A stretch of DNA of 64,000 nt, taken from NCBI GenBank assembly GCA_002414665.1, contig DIAF01000035.1:44237-108236 (forward strand), given 5' to 3'. The notes under the pieces were generated by a model. That model saw only the letters and a list, made by a program, of their open reading frames with translations. It was not told the origin of the DNA and made no database searches. Position 1 is the first letter of the stretch, and every line of letters begins with the position of its first letter. Shown here piece after piece: positions 8,461 to 17,752 of this stretch. The translations under genes were made by a program, and so were the position numbers. This DNA is from Halieaceae bacterium UBA5085. Lineage in GTDB: Bacteria > Pseudomonadota > Gammaproteobacteria > Pseudomonadales > Halieaceae.

Positions 8461-9495
8461 CTAGAAGTTTTCCGGCATGCGCGCCTTTTCCCGGGCCACA
8501 TCGCGGGTAATGACACGGCGCTCCACAAGGTCCTTGAGGCACTGGTCCATGGTCTGCATGCCCAGCGCCTGCCCGGTCTGGATCGCGGAATACATCTGGG
8601 CCACTTTGTCCTCGCGGATCAGGTTGCGGATCGCCGAGGTGCCACGCATGATTTCGTGCGCCGCCACGCGGCCCCCGGTCGCGCGCTTGAGCAGGGTCTG
8701 CGACACAACCGCCTGCAGCGATTCGGACAACATGGAGCGCACCATGGACTTCTCCGCCGCCGGGAACACATCAACAATGCGGTCGATGGTTTTCGCAGCG
8801 GAGGTCGTGTGCAGGGTGCCGAACACCAGGTGGCCGGTTTCAGCGGCGGTCAGCGCCAAACGGATGGTTTCCAGGTCGCGCATCTCACCCACAAGGATAA
8901 TATCCGGGTCCTCCCGCAACGCCGAGCGCAACGCCTCGGAGAAACCGAGTGTATCGCGGTGCACCTCGCGCTGGTTGACGAGGCACTTTTTGCTCTCGTG
9001 CACGAATTCGATAGGGTCCTCGATGGTGAGGATGTGCTCGTACTTGTTGTCGTTGATATGGTCGACCATGGCCGCCAGTGTGGTTGACTTGCCGGAACCG
9101 GTGGGTCCGGTCACCAGCACCAGCCCCCGCGGCATCATGGAGATATCGCGGAATACCGGGCCCATGCCAAGATCTTCCATCGTCAGCACTTTCGAGGGAA
9201 TGGTACGGAATACCGCCCCCGCGCCGCGGTTCTGGTTGAAGGCATTAACCCGGAAACGCGCAACGCCCGGCACCTCGAACGAGAAGTCGGTCTCCAGAAA
9301 CTCCTCGTAGTCCTTGCGCTGCTTGTCGTTCATGATGTCGTAGATGAGATCGTGTACCTGCTTGTGATCCATCGGCGGCAGGTTGATGCGGCGCACATCG
9401 CCATCGACACGGATCATGGGCGGCAGGCCGGCAGAAAGGTGCAAATCCGATGCACCCTGTTTGGCACTGAACGCAAGAAGTTCTGTAATATCCAC
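8461..9495 (-). CDS. pilT: Type IV pilus retraction ATPase PilT
   Basis: Motor ATPase that depolymerises type IV pili for twitching motility. The start is taken as GTG at 9495 (DITELLAFSAKQGASDLH follows). It has a GGGAGTGG ribosome binding site and matches the usual PilT N-terminus, giving 344 residues. An upstream ATG at 9579 would add a 28-residue tail unlike the family. Walker A GPTGSGKS is at 130-137. The AIRNLIRE motif required for retraction is near residue 290, followed by the repeated MQTMDQCL region. The gene is divergent from yggS. Confidence 0.95.
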   Translation of the reverse strand: MDITELLAFSAKQGASDLHLSAGLPPMIRVDGDVRRINLPPMDHKQVHDLIYDIMNDKQRKDYEEFLETDFSFEVPGVARFRVNAFNQNRGAGAVFRTIPSKVLTMEDLGMGPVFRDISMMPRGLVLVTGPTGSGKSTTLAAMVDHINDNKYEHILTIEDPIEFVHESKKCLVNQREVHRDTLGFSEALRSALREDPDIILVGEMRDLETIRLALTAAETGHLVFGTLHTTSAAKTIDRIVDVFPAAEKSMVRSMLSESLQAVVSQTLLKRATGGRVAAHEIMRGTSAIRNLIREDKVAQMYSAIQTGQALGMQTMDQCLKDLVERRVITRDVAREKARMPENF

Positions 9496-9617
9496 CGTTC
9501 CACTCCCTCTGGGCCGCTCCGGCGCGCGCGCCGGCGTCTGCTGTGCACGGCACGCCGCAGGGCGGCACATGATTCTCAACTCGCCTGGGGGTAGCGTAAT
9601 CCGCTACCATCTACAGC

Positions 9618-10322
9618 ATGCAGAATGAACAACTCGCTCAACGCATTTCCAGACTCCTCGAAAGAGTACGACTCAGCGCGGAAAAAAGCCAGCGCGCGCC
9701 GGAGGGGATACGCGTGCTCGCTGTCAGCAAAACCCGCGGCGCAGAGGAGGTGCGGGCCGCTGCCGCGCTCGGACTGCGGGATTTCGGTGAAAACTATATG
9801 CAAGAGGGGTTGGCGAAGATCGAGTCGCTGACCGGTCTCAATCTTTGCTGGCACTTCATCGGCCCCATACAATCCAACAAGACGCGCGCCATCGCCGAGC
9901 ATTTTGACTGGGTGCACAGTGTCGACCGGCTCAAGATCGCCCAGCGCCTGAGTGCGCAACGCCCGGCACAGCTGCCCGACCTGCAGGTCTGCCTGCAGGT
10001 GAACATTTCCGGGGAAGACAGCAAGTCGGGTGTCGATCCCACCGAGCTGACAGCGCTGGCCACAGCTGTAGCGCAACTGCCCCGGCTGCAGCTGCGCGGC
10101 CTGATGGCGATTCCAGCACCCTCTGACACGCTGGCCCGGCAGCGCGAGCCCTTTGCCCGCCTGCGCAACGCCCTGGTGGAGCTACAGGCGACGCTGCCCA
10201 TGCTGGACACCCTTTCCATGGGCATGTCCGGCGACCTAGAGGCGGCCATTGCCGAAGGCGCGACCATTGTGCGTGTGGGCACCGACCTGTTTGGGCCCCG
10301 TGCGACGCCCCAGGGCGGATGA
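9618..10322 (+). CDS. yggS: PLP homeostasis protein YggS
   Basis: YggS/PROSC-family PLP-binding barrel protein that maintains free pyridoxal phosphate and amino-acid balance. The 234-residue product carries the PLP lysine in LAVSKTR (Lys38), the LRDFGENYMQE motif, WHFIGPIQSNK and the C-terminal SMGMSGDLEAAI phosphate-binding segment. It is followed 59 bp later by proC, a standard neighbour. A TATACT box at 10343-10348 may serve as the -10 of a proC promoter. Confidence 0.95.
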   Translation: MQNEQLAQRISRLLERVRLSAEKSQRAPEGIRVLAVSKTRGAEEVRAAAALGLRDFGENYMQEGLAKIESLTGLNLCWHFIGPIQSNKTRAIAEHFDWVHSVDRLKIAQRLSAQRPAQLPDLQVCLQVNISGEDSKSGVDPTELTALATAVAQLPRLQLRGLMAIPAPSDTLARQREPFARLRNALVELQATLPMLDTLSMGMSGDLEAAIAEGATIVRVGTDLFGPRATPQGG

Positions 10323-10381
10323 TTTCGGCCAGCTGCGGCGTGTATACTGCGGCCTTTCCCTGAGCAACCGACACACAGACT

Positions 10382-11215
10382 ATGACCAACGCGGTTATCG
10401 CTTTTATCGGCGCCGGCAACATGGCCTCAAGCATTATCGGAGGCTTGCTCGAGAGCGGTCATCCCGCCGCCTGCCTGCACGCTGCCGACCCCTCCGCAGA
10501 GAGCCTGTCGAACCTGCGCAAGCTGGGCCCAGTGCACACCTACCAGGACAATGCCGAAGCCTGCGCCCAGGCTGATGTGGTCATTGTGGCGGTGAAGCCG
10601 CAGGTCATGCGCGCAGCGCTGGAGAGCATTGCGGCACCTGTCTGCAACCGCGGGGCACTGGTCATTTCCATTGCAGCGGGCACCACCATTGCCAGCATGG
10701 AGCAGTTGCTCGGCAAAGGTGCCGCCATTGTGCGCTGTATGCCGAACACGCCGGCCCTTCTGGGTGTAGGCGCCAGTGGGGTTTACGCCAACGCGCAGGT
10801 GGCGCCGGGCCAGCGCGAGCTCGCCGACCGCATCCTCTGCGCCGTCGGGCTGGTGGAGTGGGTCGACGCTGAACCATTGCTGGATGCCATCACCGCCCTC
10901 TCCGGCAGTGGCCCAGCCTACTTTTTCCTGTTCATGGAAGCGATGATCAACGCCGGCTGCAATATGGGGCTGTCCCGCGAATGCGCAACAGCACTCACCC
11001 GGCAGACAGCCCTGGGCGCCGCACGCATGGCGCTGGAGAGCGATGTCGACCTGGTGGAACTGCGGCGGCGAGTGACCAGCCCGGGTGGCACAACGGAGCG
11101 CGCCGTGGAGTGTTTTGAGCACGAGGGGCTGCGGGACCTGGTGGCCCATGCGATGACGGCTGCGCAACAGCGCGCCGCAGACATGGCTGCGGAATCGGAA
11201 CAGGAGACGCCATGA
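10382..11215 (+). CDS. proC: Pyrroline-5-carboxylate reductase
   Basis: Final enzyme of proline synthesis, reducing pyrroline-5-carboxylate with NAD(P)H. The 277-residue product has the Rossmann motif IGAGNMASSIIGG near residues 9-21, the VKPQ strand, and the C-terminal signature from LSGSGPAYFF to RRRVTSPGGTTE. Its stop overlaps the yggT start (ATGA), indicating translational coupling. Confidence 0.96.
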   Translation: MTNAVIAFIGAGNMASSIIGGLLESGHPAACLHAADPSAESLSNLRKLGPVHTYQDNAEACAQADVVIVAVKPQVMRAALESIAAPVCNRGALVISIAAGTTIASMEQLLGKGAAIVRCMPNTPALLGVGASGVYANAQVAPGQRELADRILCAVGLVEWVDAEPLLDAITALSGSGPAYFFLFMEAMINAGCNMGLSRECATALTRQTALGAARMALESDVDLVELRRRVTSPGGTTERAVECFEHEGLRDLVAHAMTAAQQRAADMAAESEQETP

Positions 11216-11799
11216 ACGCGCTCAGCGACATCCTTGCCTATCTGCTGCAGACGGTGCTCAATCTGGCGCTCCTGGCCATGCTGCTGCGGTTCCTGCTGCA
11301 GCTGGTCAGGGCAGACTACTACAATCCGGTAAGCCAGTTCCTGGCGAAGGTGACCAATCCCCTGGTACTGCCCCTGCGCCGCGTGATCCCCAGTGTCAGG
11401 GGCCTGGACCTGTCGACGCTGCTACTCGCGTTGCTGCTGCAAATGGCGGCCATCGTGGCGCTGCTGGCCCTGAACGGCTTCGGTCCTCCGGGGGTGCTGA
11501 CCCTGCTCGTCTGGTCGGTGCTGGGGCTTGTGGGCCTGCTGGTGAATATCTACTTCTTCGCCCTGTTGGCGATGATCATTCTCAGCTGGGTGGCCCCCGG
11601 CAGCCGACACCCGGCACTGTTGCTGCTCTTGCAGCTGACGGAACCGGTGATGGCGCCCTTCAGGCGCATGCTGCCGGACATGGGTGGAATCGACTTCTCA
11701 CCCATTCTGGTCTTCATCCTGATCAACGTCATCCAGATCGCGCTGGGGCACATGGCAGCGGCCGTGGGCCTGCCGGCAGCACTGGTTATCGGGCTTTGA
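11212..11799 (+). CDS. yggT: YggT family membrane protein
   Basis: Integral inner-membrane protein of 195 residues with two YggT repeats. Each repeat has two hydrophobic helices flanking a conserved polar segment: YYNPVSQFLAKVTNPLVLPLRR in the first (split here as YYNPVSQF and TNPLVLPLRR) and LLLQLTEPVMAPFRRMLP in the second. Function is not settled; it has been linked to osmotic or ion stress in some bacteria. It overlaps proC by 4 nt and precedes metX by 10 bp. Confidence 0.9.
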   Translation: MNALSDILAYLLQTVLNLALLAMLLRFLLQLVRADYYNPVSQFLAKVTNPLVLPLRRVIPSVRGLDLSTLLLALLLQMAAIVALLALNGFGPPGVLTLLVWSVLGLVGLLVNIYFFALLAMIILSWVAPGSRHPALLLLLQLTEPVMAPFRRMLPDMGGIDFSPILVFILINVIQIALGHMAAAVGLPAALVIGL

Positions 11800-11809
11800 A
11801 CGCAGCCAC

Positions 11810-12946
11810 GTGAAAACCTCGAGCGTTGGTATCGTCACCCCGCAGCGCGCGCGCTTCGACGAACCGCTGGCGCTGGCCTGCGGCCGCGTTCTTACAGCCT
11901 ATGAGCTGGTTTACGAGACCTATGGAACGCTGAACAGCGCACGATCCAATGCCGTGCTGGTGTGTCACGCGCTCTCCGGTCATCACCACGCCGCCGGCTA
12001 CCACAGTGCTGAAGATCGCAAACCCGGCTGGTGGGATGAGTGCATTGGCCCGGGCAAGCCGATCGATACCAACCACTTCTTCGTGGTCAGTCTTAACAAT
12101 CTCGGCGGCTGCCACGGCTCCACCGGTCCAACCAGCATCAACCCCGCAACCGGGGCGCCCTGGGGCCCGGACTTCCCCTCCCTGCGGGTGCGCGACTGGG
12201 TGCACAGCCAGGCCCGTCTCGCAGACCGGCTGGGTATCGACTGCTGGGCGGCTGTGGTGGGCGGCAGCCTCGGCGGCATGCAGGCCATGCGCTGGGCGCT
12301 GCTCTATCCGACACGCCTGCGCCATTGCGTGGTGATTGCCTCGGCCATGCGCCTGAGCGCCCAGAACATCGCTTTCAATGAAATAGCCCGCCAGGCCATT
12401 CAGGCAGACCCGGGGTTTGCCGACGGTCACTACCTCGCGCGCAACACCGTGCCCGCGAAGGGACTGGCGCTGGCGCGCATGGTGGGACACATCACCTACC
12501 TGTCGGACGATGCCATGGCCGACAAGTTCGGCCGTGACCTGCGCTCCGGCAGCCTTGAACTGGGGGGTGAAGAACCTGCCGAATTTCAGGTGCAGAGCTA
12601 TCTGCGCTACCAGGGGAACCAGTTCTCCGGCAGCTTTGATGCCAACACTTACATCCTCATGACGCAGGCCCTGGACTTTTTCGACCTCGCCCGCGAATAC
12701 GGCGACGACCCGGTGGCAGCATTCCGCGAGGCGAGCTGCGCCTTCCTGGTGTTGTCCTTTTCTACCGACTGGCGCTTTTCACCCAGCCGCTCCCGGGAAA
12801 TTGTTGACGCGCTGATTGCGGCCGACCGGCCGGTTACCTATGCGGAAATCGAGGCCAACGAGGGGCATGACGCGTTCCTCATGCCGATTCCCCGTTACCT
12901 GGCCCTGTTCGGGGCCTATATGCAGCGCGTGCGGGGAGCCTGTTGA
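11810..12946 (+). CDS. metX: Homoserine O-acyltransferase (MetX)
   Basis: Alpha/beta-hydrolase enzyme that acylates homoserine, the first committed step to methionine. The 378-residue product has the nucleophile elbow GGSLGGMQ with Ser153 and the C-terminal catalytic His in ANEGHDAFL (about 359). The start is GTG at 11810. MetX proteins paired with metW in gammaproteobacteria are often succinyltransferases, but acyl specificity cannot be read reliably here. Its stop overlaps the metW start as TGATG. Confidence 0.93.
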   Translation: MKTSSVGIVTPQRARFDEPLALACGRVLTAYELVYETYGTLNSARSNAVLVCHALSGHHHAAGYHSAEDRKPGWWDECIGPGKPIDTNHFFVVSLNNLGGCHGSTGPTSINPATGAPWGPDFPSLRVRDWVHSQARLADRLGIDCWAAVVGGSLGGMQAMRWALLYPTRLRHCVVIASAMRLSAQNIAFNEIARQAIQADPGFADGHYLARNTVPAKGLALARMVGHITYLSDDAMADKFGRDLRSGSLELGGEEPAEFQVQSYLRYQGNQFSGSFDANTYILMTQALDFFDLAREYGDDPVAAFREASCAFLVLSFSTDWRFSPSRSREIVDALIAADRPVTYAEIEANEGHDAFLMPIPRYLALFGAYMQRVRGAC

Positions 12947-13536
12947 TGCGCCTGGACCTGACCCACATCCAGCGCTGGATAGCACCGGGCTCCAAGGTCC
13001 TGGACCTGGGCTGCGGCAACGGCGAGTTCCTGCAGCGGCTGGCGGTAGAGCGCCAGGTGCGCGGCCTGGGACTGGAAATCGACCCGGAAAAAATCACCAG
13101 CGCCGTTGCCCGCGGGCTGAACATTGTTGAACAGGACATGGACGCGGGCCTGGGTAATTTCCCGGACCAGAGTTTTGATACCGTGGTGATGGCGCACGCC
13201 CTGCAGGCCGTGCACTTTCCCGACCGGGTGCTGGATGACATGCTGCGCATTGGGCGCCAGGGCATTGTCACATTTCCGAACTTTGCCCATTGGCGCTGCC
13301 GACTGTACCTCGGATCCCGGGGACGTATGCCCGTTTCCCGGTTTATGCCGTATAACTGGTATGACACACCCAATATCCATTTTTGTACGGTGAAGGATTT
13401 CGAGGCCCTGTGCGAAGAACGCGGCATTCGCATACTCGCCAGGGACATGGTGGGCAACACGCAGCGGCGCCCACTGTTGGCGAACGCCTGGCCCAACCTG
13501 TTCGCCGTCACCGCGATCTATCTCATCAGCCGCTGA
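12946..13536 (+). CDS. metW: Methionine biosynthesis protein MetW
   Basis: Small class I SAM-dependent methyltransferase-fold protein of 196 residues, required with MetX for methionine synthesis in several proteobacteria. The SAM-binding motif VLDLGCGNGEFL is near residue 25, and the family segment NFAHWRCRLYLGSRGRMPVS is split here as NFAHWRCRL and GSRGRMPVS. The ATG at 12946 shares one base with the metX stop. A TTG immediately before it is unlikely to be used. Confidence 0.93.
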   Translation: MRLDLTHIQRWIAPGSKVLDLGCGNGEFLQRLAVERQVRGLGLEIDPEKITSAVARGLNIVEQDMDAGLGNFPDQSFDTVVMAHALQAVHFPDRVLDDMLRIGRQGIVTFPNFAHWRCRLYLGSRGRMPVSRFMPYNWYDTPNIHFCTVKDFEALCEERGIRILARDMVGNTQRRPLLANAWPNLFAVTAIYLISR

Positions 13537-13546
13537 GGAGAGACCA

Positions 13547-13978
13547 ATGATCAGGACACTATGGCTTGCGCTGGCGGCGCTGCTGTTCGCAGCTTCCGCC
13601 GCGGCCCAGCAGTCGGAAATGTTCGGCCGCTACGAGCTGCATTACAGCGTGGTCAATACGACCTTCCTGGAACCGCGTGTCGCCGCCAGCTACGGCATCA
13701 CCCGTGGCAAGAACCGGGGCATTCTCAACCTTGCCGTGCGCGAACACGTCGATGGCGGCACCGAGGCTCGTCCCATGCTGCTCCAGGGCTATACCCGCGA
13801 CCTGATCACCGGCCAGCCGCTGGACTTCCTGGAAGTGCGGGAGAGCGGCGCGATCTACTACATCGCCGAGTTCGATTTCATCAACGAGGAGTGGCGTTTT
13901 TTCGATATCGATTTCCGGCCGGAGGGTTCCGACACCACGTTCCGGTTTGAACATCGCCACCAGTTGTATATCAACTGA
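13547..13978 (+). CDS. Exported DUF4426 protein
   Basis: A 143-residue protein with a cleavable signal peptide (hydrophobic core about residues 4-17, AAA-QQ cleavage) and a beta-rich DUF4426 domain containing YELHYSVVNTTFL and the YGITRGKNRG motif. Its function is unknown. Its place between metW and rdgB is conserved in Pseudomonas-like genomes. The stop overlaps rdgB as TGATG, so the unit appears translationally coupled. Confidence 0.88.
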   Translation: MIRTLWLALAALLFAASAAAQQSEMFGRYELHYSVVNTTFLEPRVAASYGITRGKNRGILNLAVREHVDGGTEARPMLLQGYTRDLITGQPLDFLEVRESGAIYYIAEFDFINEEWRFFDIDFRPEGSDTTFRFEHRHQLYIN

Positions 13979-14601
13979 TGACTGACACGCGCCTGCCGCA
14001 AGCTGTGGTGCTCGCCAGCGGCAATGCCGGCAAGCTGGCGGAACTGTCACGGATTCTCGCTCCGCTGGGCTTAACCCTGCGGGCGCAGTCCGAGTTTGGC
14101 GTGGTGGAGGTTGCAGAAACCGGCCTCACCTTTGTCGAGAACGCGATTCTCAAAGCGCGCGCCGCCGCCGAGCACACCGGTCTGCCCGCCATCGCAGACG
14201 ACTCCGGACTGGAGGTGGACTGGCTGCAGGGCGCGCCGGGCATTCACTCAGCGCGCTATTCCGGTGAAGGCGATGAGGGCAACAATCGCAAACTGCTGGA
14301 GGCCCTGCAGGGGGTGCCCCGGGAACAGCGCAGCGCGCGTTACCAGTGCGTGATTGTCTACCTGCGCCACGCCACAGATCCCACGCCGATTATCTGCCAG
14401 GGCAGCTGGGAGGGGCATATTCTCGAAACGCCACAGGGCGACGGCGGCTTTGGCTATGACCCGTTGTTTCATGTGGCGGCGTTCAGCTGCAGTGCCGCAC
14501 AGCTGGCGCCGCGCACCAAAAACCGGGTTAGCCATCGCGCAGTGGCCTGCGCGCAGCTGGCTGCGGCACTGGAACGCAGCCTGCCACTGCCCCCTGGCTG
14601 A
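13978..14601 (+). CDS. rdgB: Non-canonical purine NTP pyrophosphatase
   Basis: RdgB/HAM1 ITPase that hydrolyses dITP, XTP and related deaminated nucleotides. The 207-residue product has the nucleotide-binding ASGNAGKLAEL start, the metal motif ADDSGLEVD with GAPGIHSARYSG, and FGYDPLF. It is fused by TGATG overlaps to DUF4426 upstream and hemW downstream. Confidence 0.95.
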   Translation: MTDTRLPQAVVLASGNAGKLAELSRILAPLGLTLRAQSEFGVVEVAETGLTFVENAILKARAAAEHTGLPAIADDSGLEVDWLQGAPGIHSARYSGEGDEGNNRKLLEALQGVPREQRSARYQCVIVYLRHATDPTPIICQGSWEGHILETPQGDGGFGYDPLFHVAAFSCSAAQLAPRTKNRVSHRAVACAQLAAALERSLPLPPG

Positions 14602-15743
14602 TGGACGCACTGCAAGTACCCCCGCTGAGCCTCTACGTGCACCTGCCCTGGTGCGAGCGCAAATGCCCCTATTGCGACTTCAATTCCCACGAGACGCGCA
14701 ACCTGCCGGAAGCGGACTATATTTCCGGTCTGCTGGCTGACCTGGAGGCGGATCTGCCCTTCGTGCAGGACCGCGTCGTGCAGACCCTGTTCATCGGGGG
14801 CGGCACACCCAGCCTGTTCAGCGCAGCGGGGATCAACCGCCTGATGCGCGGGATCGCCGATCGGGTGGCGTTGGCCGACGACCTCGAAGCAACACTGGAA
14901 GCCAATCCCGGCAGTGCAGAGGCCGCAAAGTTTGCCGGTTTTCGCGCCGCCGGGATCAACCGCCTGTCACTGGGGATACAGTCTTTCCAGGACGCGCAGC
15001 TGACTGCACTGGGACGGGTACACGACAGCGACCAGGCCCACGCCGCCGTGGCCGCGGCGCGCAGCGCGGGCTTTACCCGGATCAATCTCGATCTGATGCA
15101 TGGACTGCCGGGGCAGAGCACCGCCGCGGCTATGGCCGATCTGGACGTCGCCCGAGCCTACCGCACAGGACACCTGTCCTGGTACCAGCTCACCATCGAG
15201 CAGAACACGGTGTTCTACAAACACCCTCCCATCCTGCCCGTGGAGGACCTACTGGCGGATATCCAGGACGCGGGCGAGGACCGACTTCAGGCGGCGGGCC
15301 TCCATCAGTATGAGGTCTCCGCCTGGGCCGCGGACGGTGAACACTGCCGGCACAATAGGAATTACTGGGAGTTCGGCGACTATCTCGGCATCGGCGCCGG
15401 TGCACACGGCAAAGTGAGCTTTCCCGACGGGCGCATCCTGCGCTACGCCAAACGCCGTCAGCCCGACGCCTACCTGGCCGCTGATGGTGACTGGCGCGTA
15501 CAGCCGCAGTGGCTGGGCGAGGAGGAAAGGCCGGGGGAGTACATGCTCAATGCACTGCGTCTGAATGCCGGCTTTGCACTGCCGGACTATACGGCGCGCA
15601 CCGGTCTCCCACTGTCCACGCTGCAACCGGCGCTGGACTCCCTGCTGGCGCGCGGCCTGTTAGTGCAGGAGGGCAGTCGGCTGCGCGCCAGCGCCTTGGG
15701 GCGGCGCTTTCTCGATTCGGTGGTCACGGAGTTTCTCGGCTGA
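14601..15743 (+). CDS. hemW: Radical SAM heme chaperone HemW
   Basis: HemW (formerly YggW) is a radical SAM protein that binds and transfers heme; it is often misnamed coproporphyrinogen III oxidase. The 380-residue product has the cluster motif WCERKCPYCDF, with the Cys-X3-Cys-X2-Cys spacing, near residue 13. The GGGTPSLF motif is also present, with a C-terminal HemN-like domain. It lacks the extra N-terminal region of HemN. It converges on trmB with a 20-bp overlap. Confidence 0.94.
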   Translation: MDALQVPPLSLYVHLPWCERKCPYCDFNSHETRNLPEADYISGLLADLEADLPFVQDRVVQTLFIGGGTPSLFSAAGINRLMRGIADRVALADDLEATLEANPGSAEAAKFAGFRAAGINRLSLGIQSFQDAQLTALGRVHDSDQAHAAVAAARSAGFTRINLDLMHGLPGQSTAAAMADLDVARAYRTGHLSWYQLTIEQNTVFYKHPPILPVEDLLADIQDAGEDRLQAAGLHQYEVSAWAADGEHCRHNRNYWEFGDYLGIGAGAHGKVSFPDGRILRYAKRRQPDAYLAADGDWRVQPQWLGEEERPGEYMLNALRLNAGFALPDYTARTGLPLSTLQPALDSLLARGLLVQEGSRLRASALGRRFLDSVVTEFLG

Positions 15744-16413
15744 ACATGAGGTCCCAGACGCCGTGCCCGAGACGCTCGCCGCGCTGCTCAAACTTGGTCA
15801 AGGGCCGCTGTGCGGGCCTCGGCACATAGGTGCCATCGGGCGCCAGATTACGCAACCCCGGCGTGGCCCCCAGCACCTCCAGCATCTGCTCTGCATAGTT
15901 TTCCCAGTCGGTCGCCAGATGCAGCACACCCCCGGGTTTCAGGTACCTGACCAACTCCGCCGTAAAGTCGGGCTGGATCAGGCGCCGCTTGTGATGGCGC
16001 TTCTTGTGCCACGGATCGGGGAAGAAAATCTGGATAGTGTCCAGGGACGCTGGCGCAATACAGTCACGCAACACTTCCACCGCATCGTGGCAGTACACCC
16101 GGATGTTCTCCACGCCACACTCCGCCATGCTGTGCAGCATTTTCCCCACCCCGGGGCGATGCACCTCAATGCCGATAAAGTCGGTGTCCGGTGCGGCTGC
16201 GGCCATTTCAACAAAGGATTGCCCCATGCCGAAGCCGATTTCCAGCACACGCGGCGCTTCGCGGCCAAAGGTTTCACGGTAGTCCAATGGGCCATCGCTG
16301 TGCAGCAGCCCATAGCGCGGCCAGTACTGATCCCAGGCCCGCTGCTGGCCGCTCGTGAGTCGCCCCATCCGCAGCACATAGCTGCGAATGGGGCGGTGCC
16401 CGGTATCGCTCAT
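15724..16413 (-). CDS. trmB: tRNA (guanine46-N7)-methyltransferase
   Basis: SAM-dependent enzyme forming m7G46 in tRNA variable loops. The 229-residue product has LEIGFGMGQSF (SAM binding), FIGIEVHRPGVG, and FFPDPWHKKRHHKRRL, the last being a TrmB hallmark. The ATG at 16413 overlaps the DUF423 stop by one base, as TGATG-type coupling. An upstream in-frame start at 16449 lies inside DUF423 and was rejected. Its 3' end overlaps hemW by 20 bp, convergently. Confidence 0.94.
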   Translation of the reverse strand: MSDTGHRPIRSYVLRMGRLTSGQQRAWDQYWPRYGLLHSDGPLDYRETFGREAPRVLEIGFGMGQSFVEMAAAAPDTDFIGIEVHRPGVGKMLHSMAECGVENIRVYCHDAVEVLRDCIAPASLDTIQIFFPDPWHKKRHHKRRLIQPDFTAELVRYLKPGGVLHLATDWENYAEQMLEVLGATPGLRNLAPDGTYVPRPAQRPLTKFEQRGERLGHGVWDLMFSRETP

Positions 16414-16790
16414 CAGACAGCCAGTTTCCAGCTCGCAGCCGCCAGACAACCCCAGGCCGCGATAAATGACAGGCCGCCGAGTGGCGCAATGGCGCCCAGC
16501 CAGCGCAGCCCCGACAGGCTGAGCACGTAAAGGCTACCGGAAAACAACAGCATACCCAGCAGGAACAGCCAGCCACTGCTGCGCAGCAACGCCAGCTCGC
16601 TGTTCTGCAGCAACAGGATCCCGACGCCCAGCAGGGCCAGCGAGTGAATGAAGTGATACTGGACGGCAGTCTGGAAGACGTCCAGGGAGTAGCTATCCAG
16701 CCGGGCCTTCAGCGCGTGGGCGCCAAAGGCACCGAAACTGACCGCGAGGGCACCACTGATCGCCGCGCTGGCAATAAAAAACTGCGCCAT
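16413..16790 (-). CDS. DUF423 membrane protein
   Basis: Small inner-membrane protein of 125 residues with four predicted hydrophobic helices (about 1-22, 45-62, 70-92 and 98-120). The DUF423 signature FGAFGAHALK is near residue 20, and QYHFIHSLALLGVG follows. Its function is unknown. It is translationally coupled to trmB downstream and separated from rpoH upstream by a terminator hairpin. Confidence 0.88.
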   Translation of the reverse strand: MAQFFIASAAISGALAVSFGAFGAHALKARLDSYSLDVFQTAVQYHFIHSLALLGVGILLLQNSELALLRSSGWLFLLGMLLFSGSLYVLSLSGLRWLGAIAPLGGLSFIAAWGCLAAASWKLAV

Positions 16791-16802
16791 GGGGGAACTC
16801 CG

Positions 16803-16833
16803 GAAAACACGGGAGTGCAGTGTAGCACTCCCG
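16803..16833 (-). terminator. Intrinsic terminator of rpoH
   Basis: Just beyond the rpoH stop lies a perfect 9-bp stem, CGGGAGTGC / GCACTCCCG (16810-16833, 6-nt loop). Read on the minus strand it is followed by TGTTTTCC. This fits a rho-independent terminator that isolates rpoH from DUF423 and trmB, although the T-run is short. Confidence 0.6.
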
Positions 16834-16840
16834 GGATGCG

Positions 16841-17695
16841 TCAGGCTGCGATTGCGCTGCGCAGTTTCTTCATGGCGTTCTGCTCAAGCTGGCGAATGCG
16901 CTCCGCCGATACCTCGTACTTGGCTGCCAATTCATGCAGGGTGGCTTTTTTCTCCGCCAGCCAGCGCTGGGCGAGAATATCCCGACTGCGTTCGTCCAGC
17001 TCGCCCAGTGCCTGGTAAAGCTGCTCCTCGCTGTTTTCCTGCCAGTTGTCGGACTCGACAGACAGGGCAGGATCGCTGCGCTGGTCTTCGAGGTAGTATT
17101 GCGGGGCCTGCCAGGCCTCGTCATCGTCCTGACCCACTGGAGAATCGAAGGCAACATCGCGACTGCTGAGCCGGCCTTCCATACGCTGGACTTCAGCGAT
17201 ATCGACGCCGAGGTCGTCCGCAACCGCCTGTGCTTCCTCCCGGCTCAGCCAGGAGAGGTCCTTTTTTGCACCGCGCAGGTTGAAGAACAGCTTGCGTTGC
17301 GCCTTGGTTGTCGCAACCTTGACGATACGCCAGTTACGCAGGATAAACTCGTGCATCTCGGCTTTGATCCAGTGCACGGCAAAGGACACCAGTCGCACGC
17401 CTTTTTCCGGATTGAAGCGCTTTACCGCCTTCATCAGGCCAACGTTGCCTTCCTGGATAAGATCCGCCTCGGGAAGACCGTAACCGGAGTAGCTGCGGGC
17501 AATGTGCACGACAAAGCGCAAGTGCGACATCACCAGCTCACGCGCCGCCTCCAGATTGCTGTTGAAATACAGATCCTCCGCCAGCGCCTTTTCGCGCTCC
17601 GGAGTCAGTAGCGGGATGCTGCTTACCGCCTGTACATAGGCCGCAAGATTGGCGCCTGGCACCATCTGGTCTACCGGCAGCAACGCTTTGCTCAT
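16841..17695 (-). CDS. rpoH: Heat-shock sigma factor RpoH (sigma 32)
   Basis: Alternative sigma factor directing transcription of chaperones and proteases. From the ATG at 17695 it is 284 residues, the usual length. Visible features are the region 2 core LIQEGNVGLMKAVKRF, the RpoH box QRKLFFNLR between regions 2 and 3, and region 4.2 with the C-terminal helix-turn-helix SAERIRQLEQNAMKKL. A clear AGGGGGA ribosome binding site precedes it. It follows ftsX, as is usual, but carries a CIRCE operator over its promoter, so it is probably under HrcA control as well as general heat-shock regulation. Confidence 0.96.
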   Translation of the reverse strand: MSKALLPVDQMVPGANLAAYVQAVSSIPLLTPEREKALAEDLYFNSNLEAARELVMSHLRFVVHIARSYSGYGLPEADLIQEGNVGLMKAVKRFNPEKGVRLVSFAVHWIKAEMHEFILRNWRIVKVATTKAQRKLFFNLRGAKKDLSWLSREEAQAVADDLGVDIAEVQRMEGRLSSRDVAFDSPVGQDDDEAWQAPQYYLEDQRSDPALSVESDNWQENSEEQLYQALGELDERSRDILAQRWLAEKKATLHELAAKYEVSAERIRQLEQNAMKKLRSAIAA

Positions 17696-17723
17696 GCGAA
17701 TATCCCCCTGTGTCATGTGCCCG

Positions 17724-17752
17724 ATTTTAGCACTCTTTTCCTTAGAGTGCTA
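17724..17752 (-). promoter_or_regulatory. Candidate rpoH sigma-70 promoter inside the CIRCE element
   Basis: On the minus strand TAAAAT (17729-17724) is preceded by TGC, making an extended -10. TTAGCA, starting at 17752 after counting back an 18-nt spacer, is a 4/6 match to the -35. Both hexamers coincide with the two CIRCE arms. The start point would be about 20 nt before the rpoH ATG at 17695, giving a very short leader. This is inferred from consensus only. Confidence 0.45.
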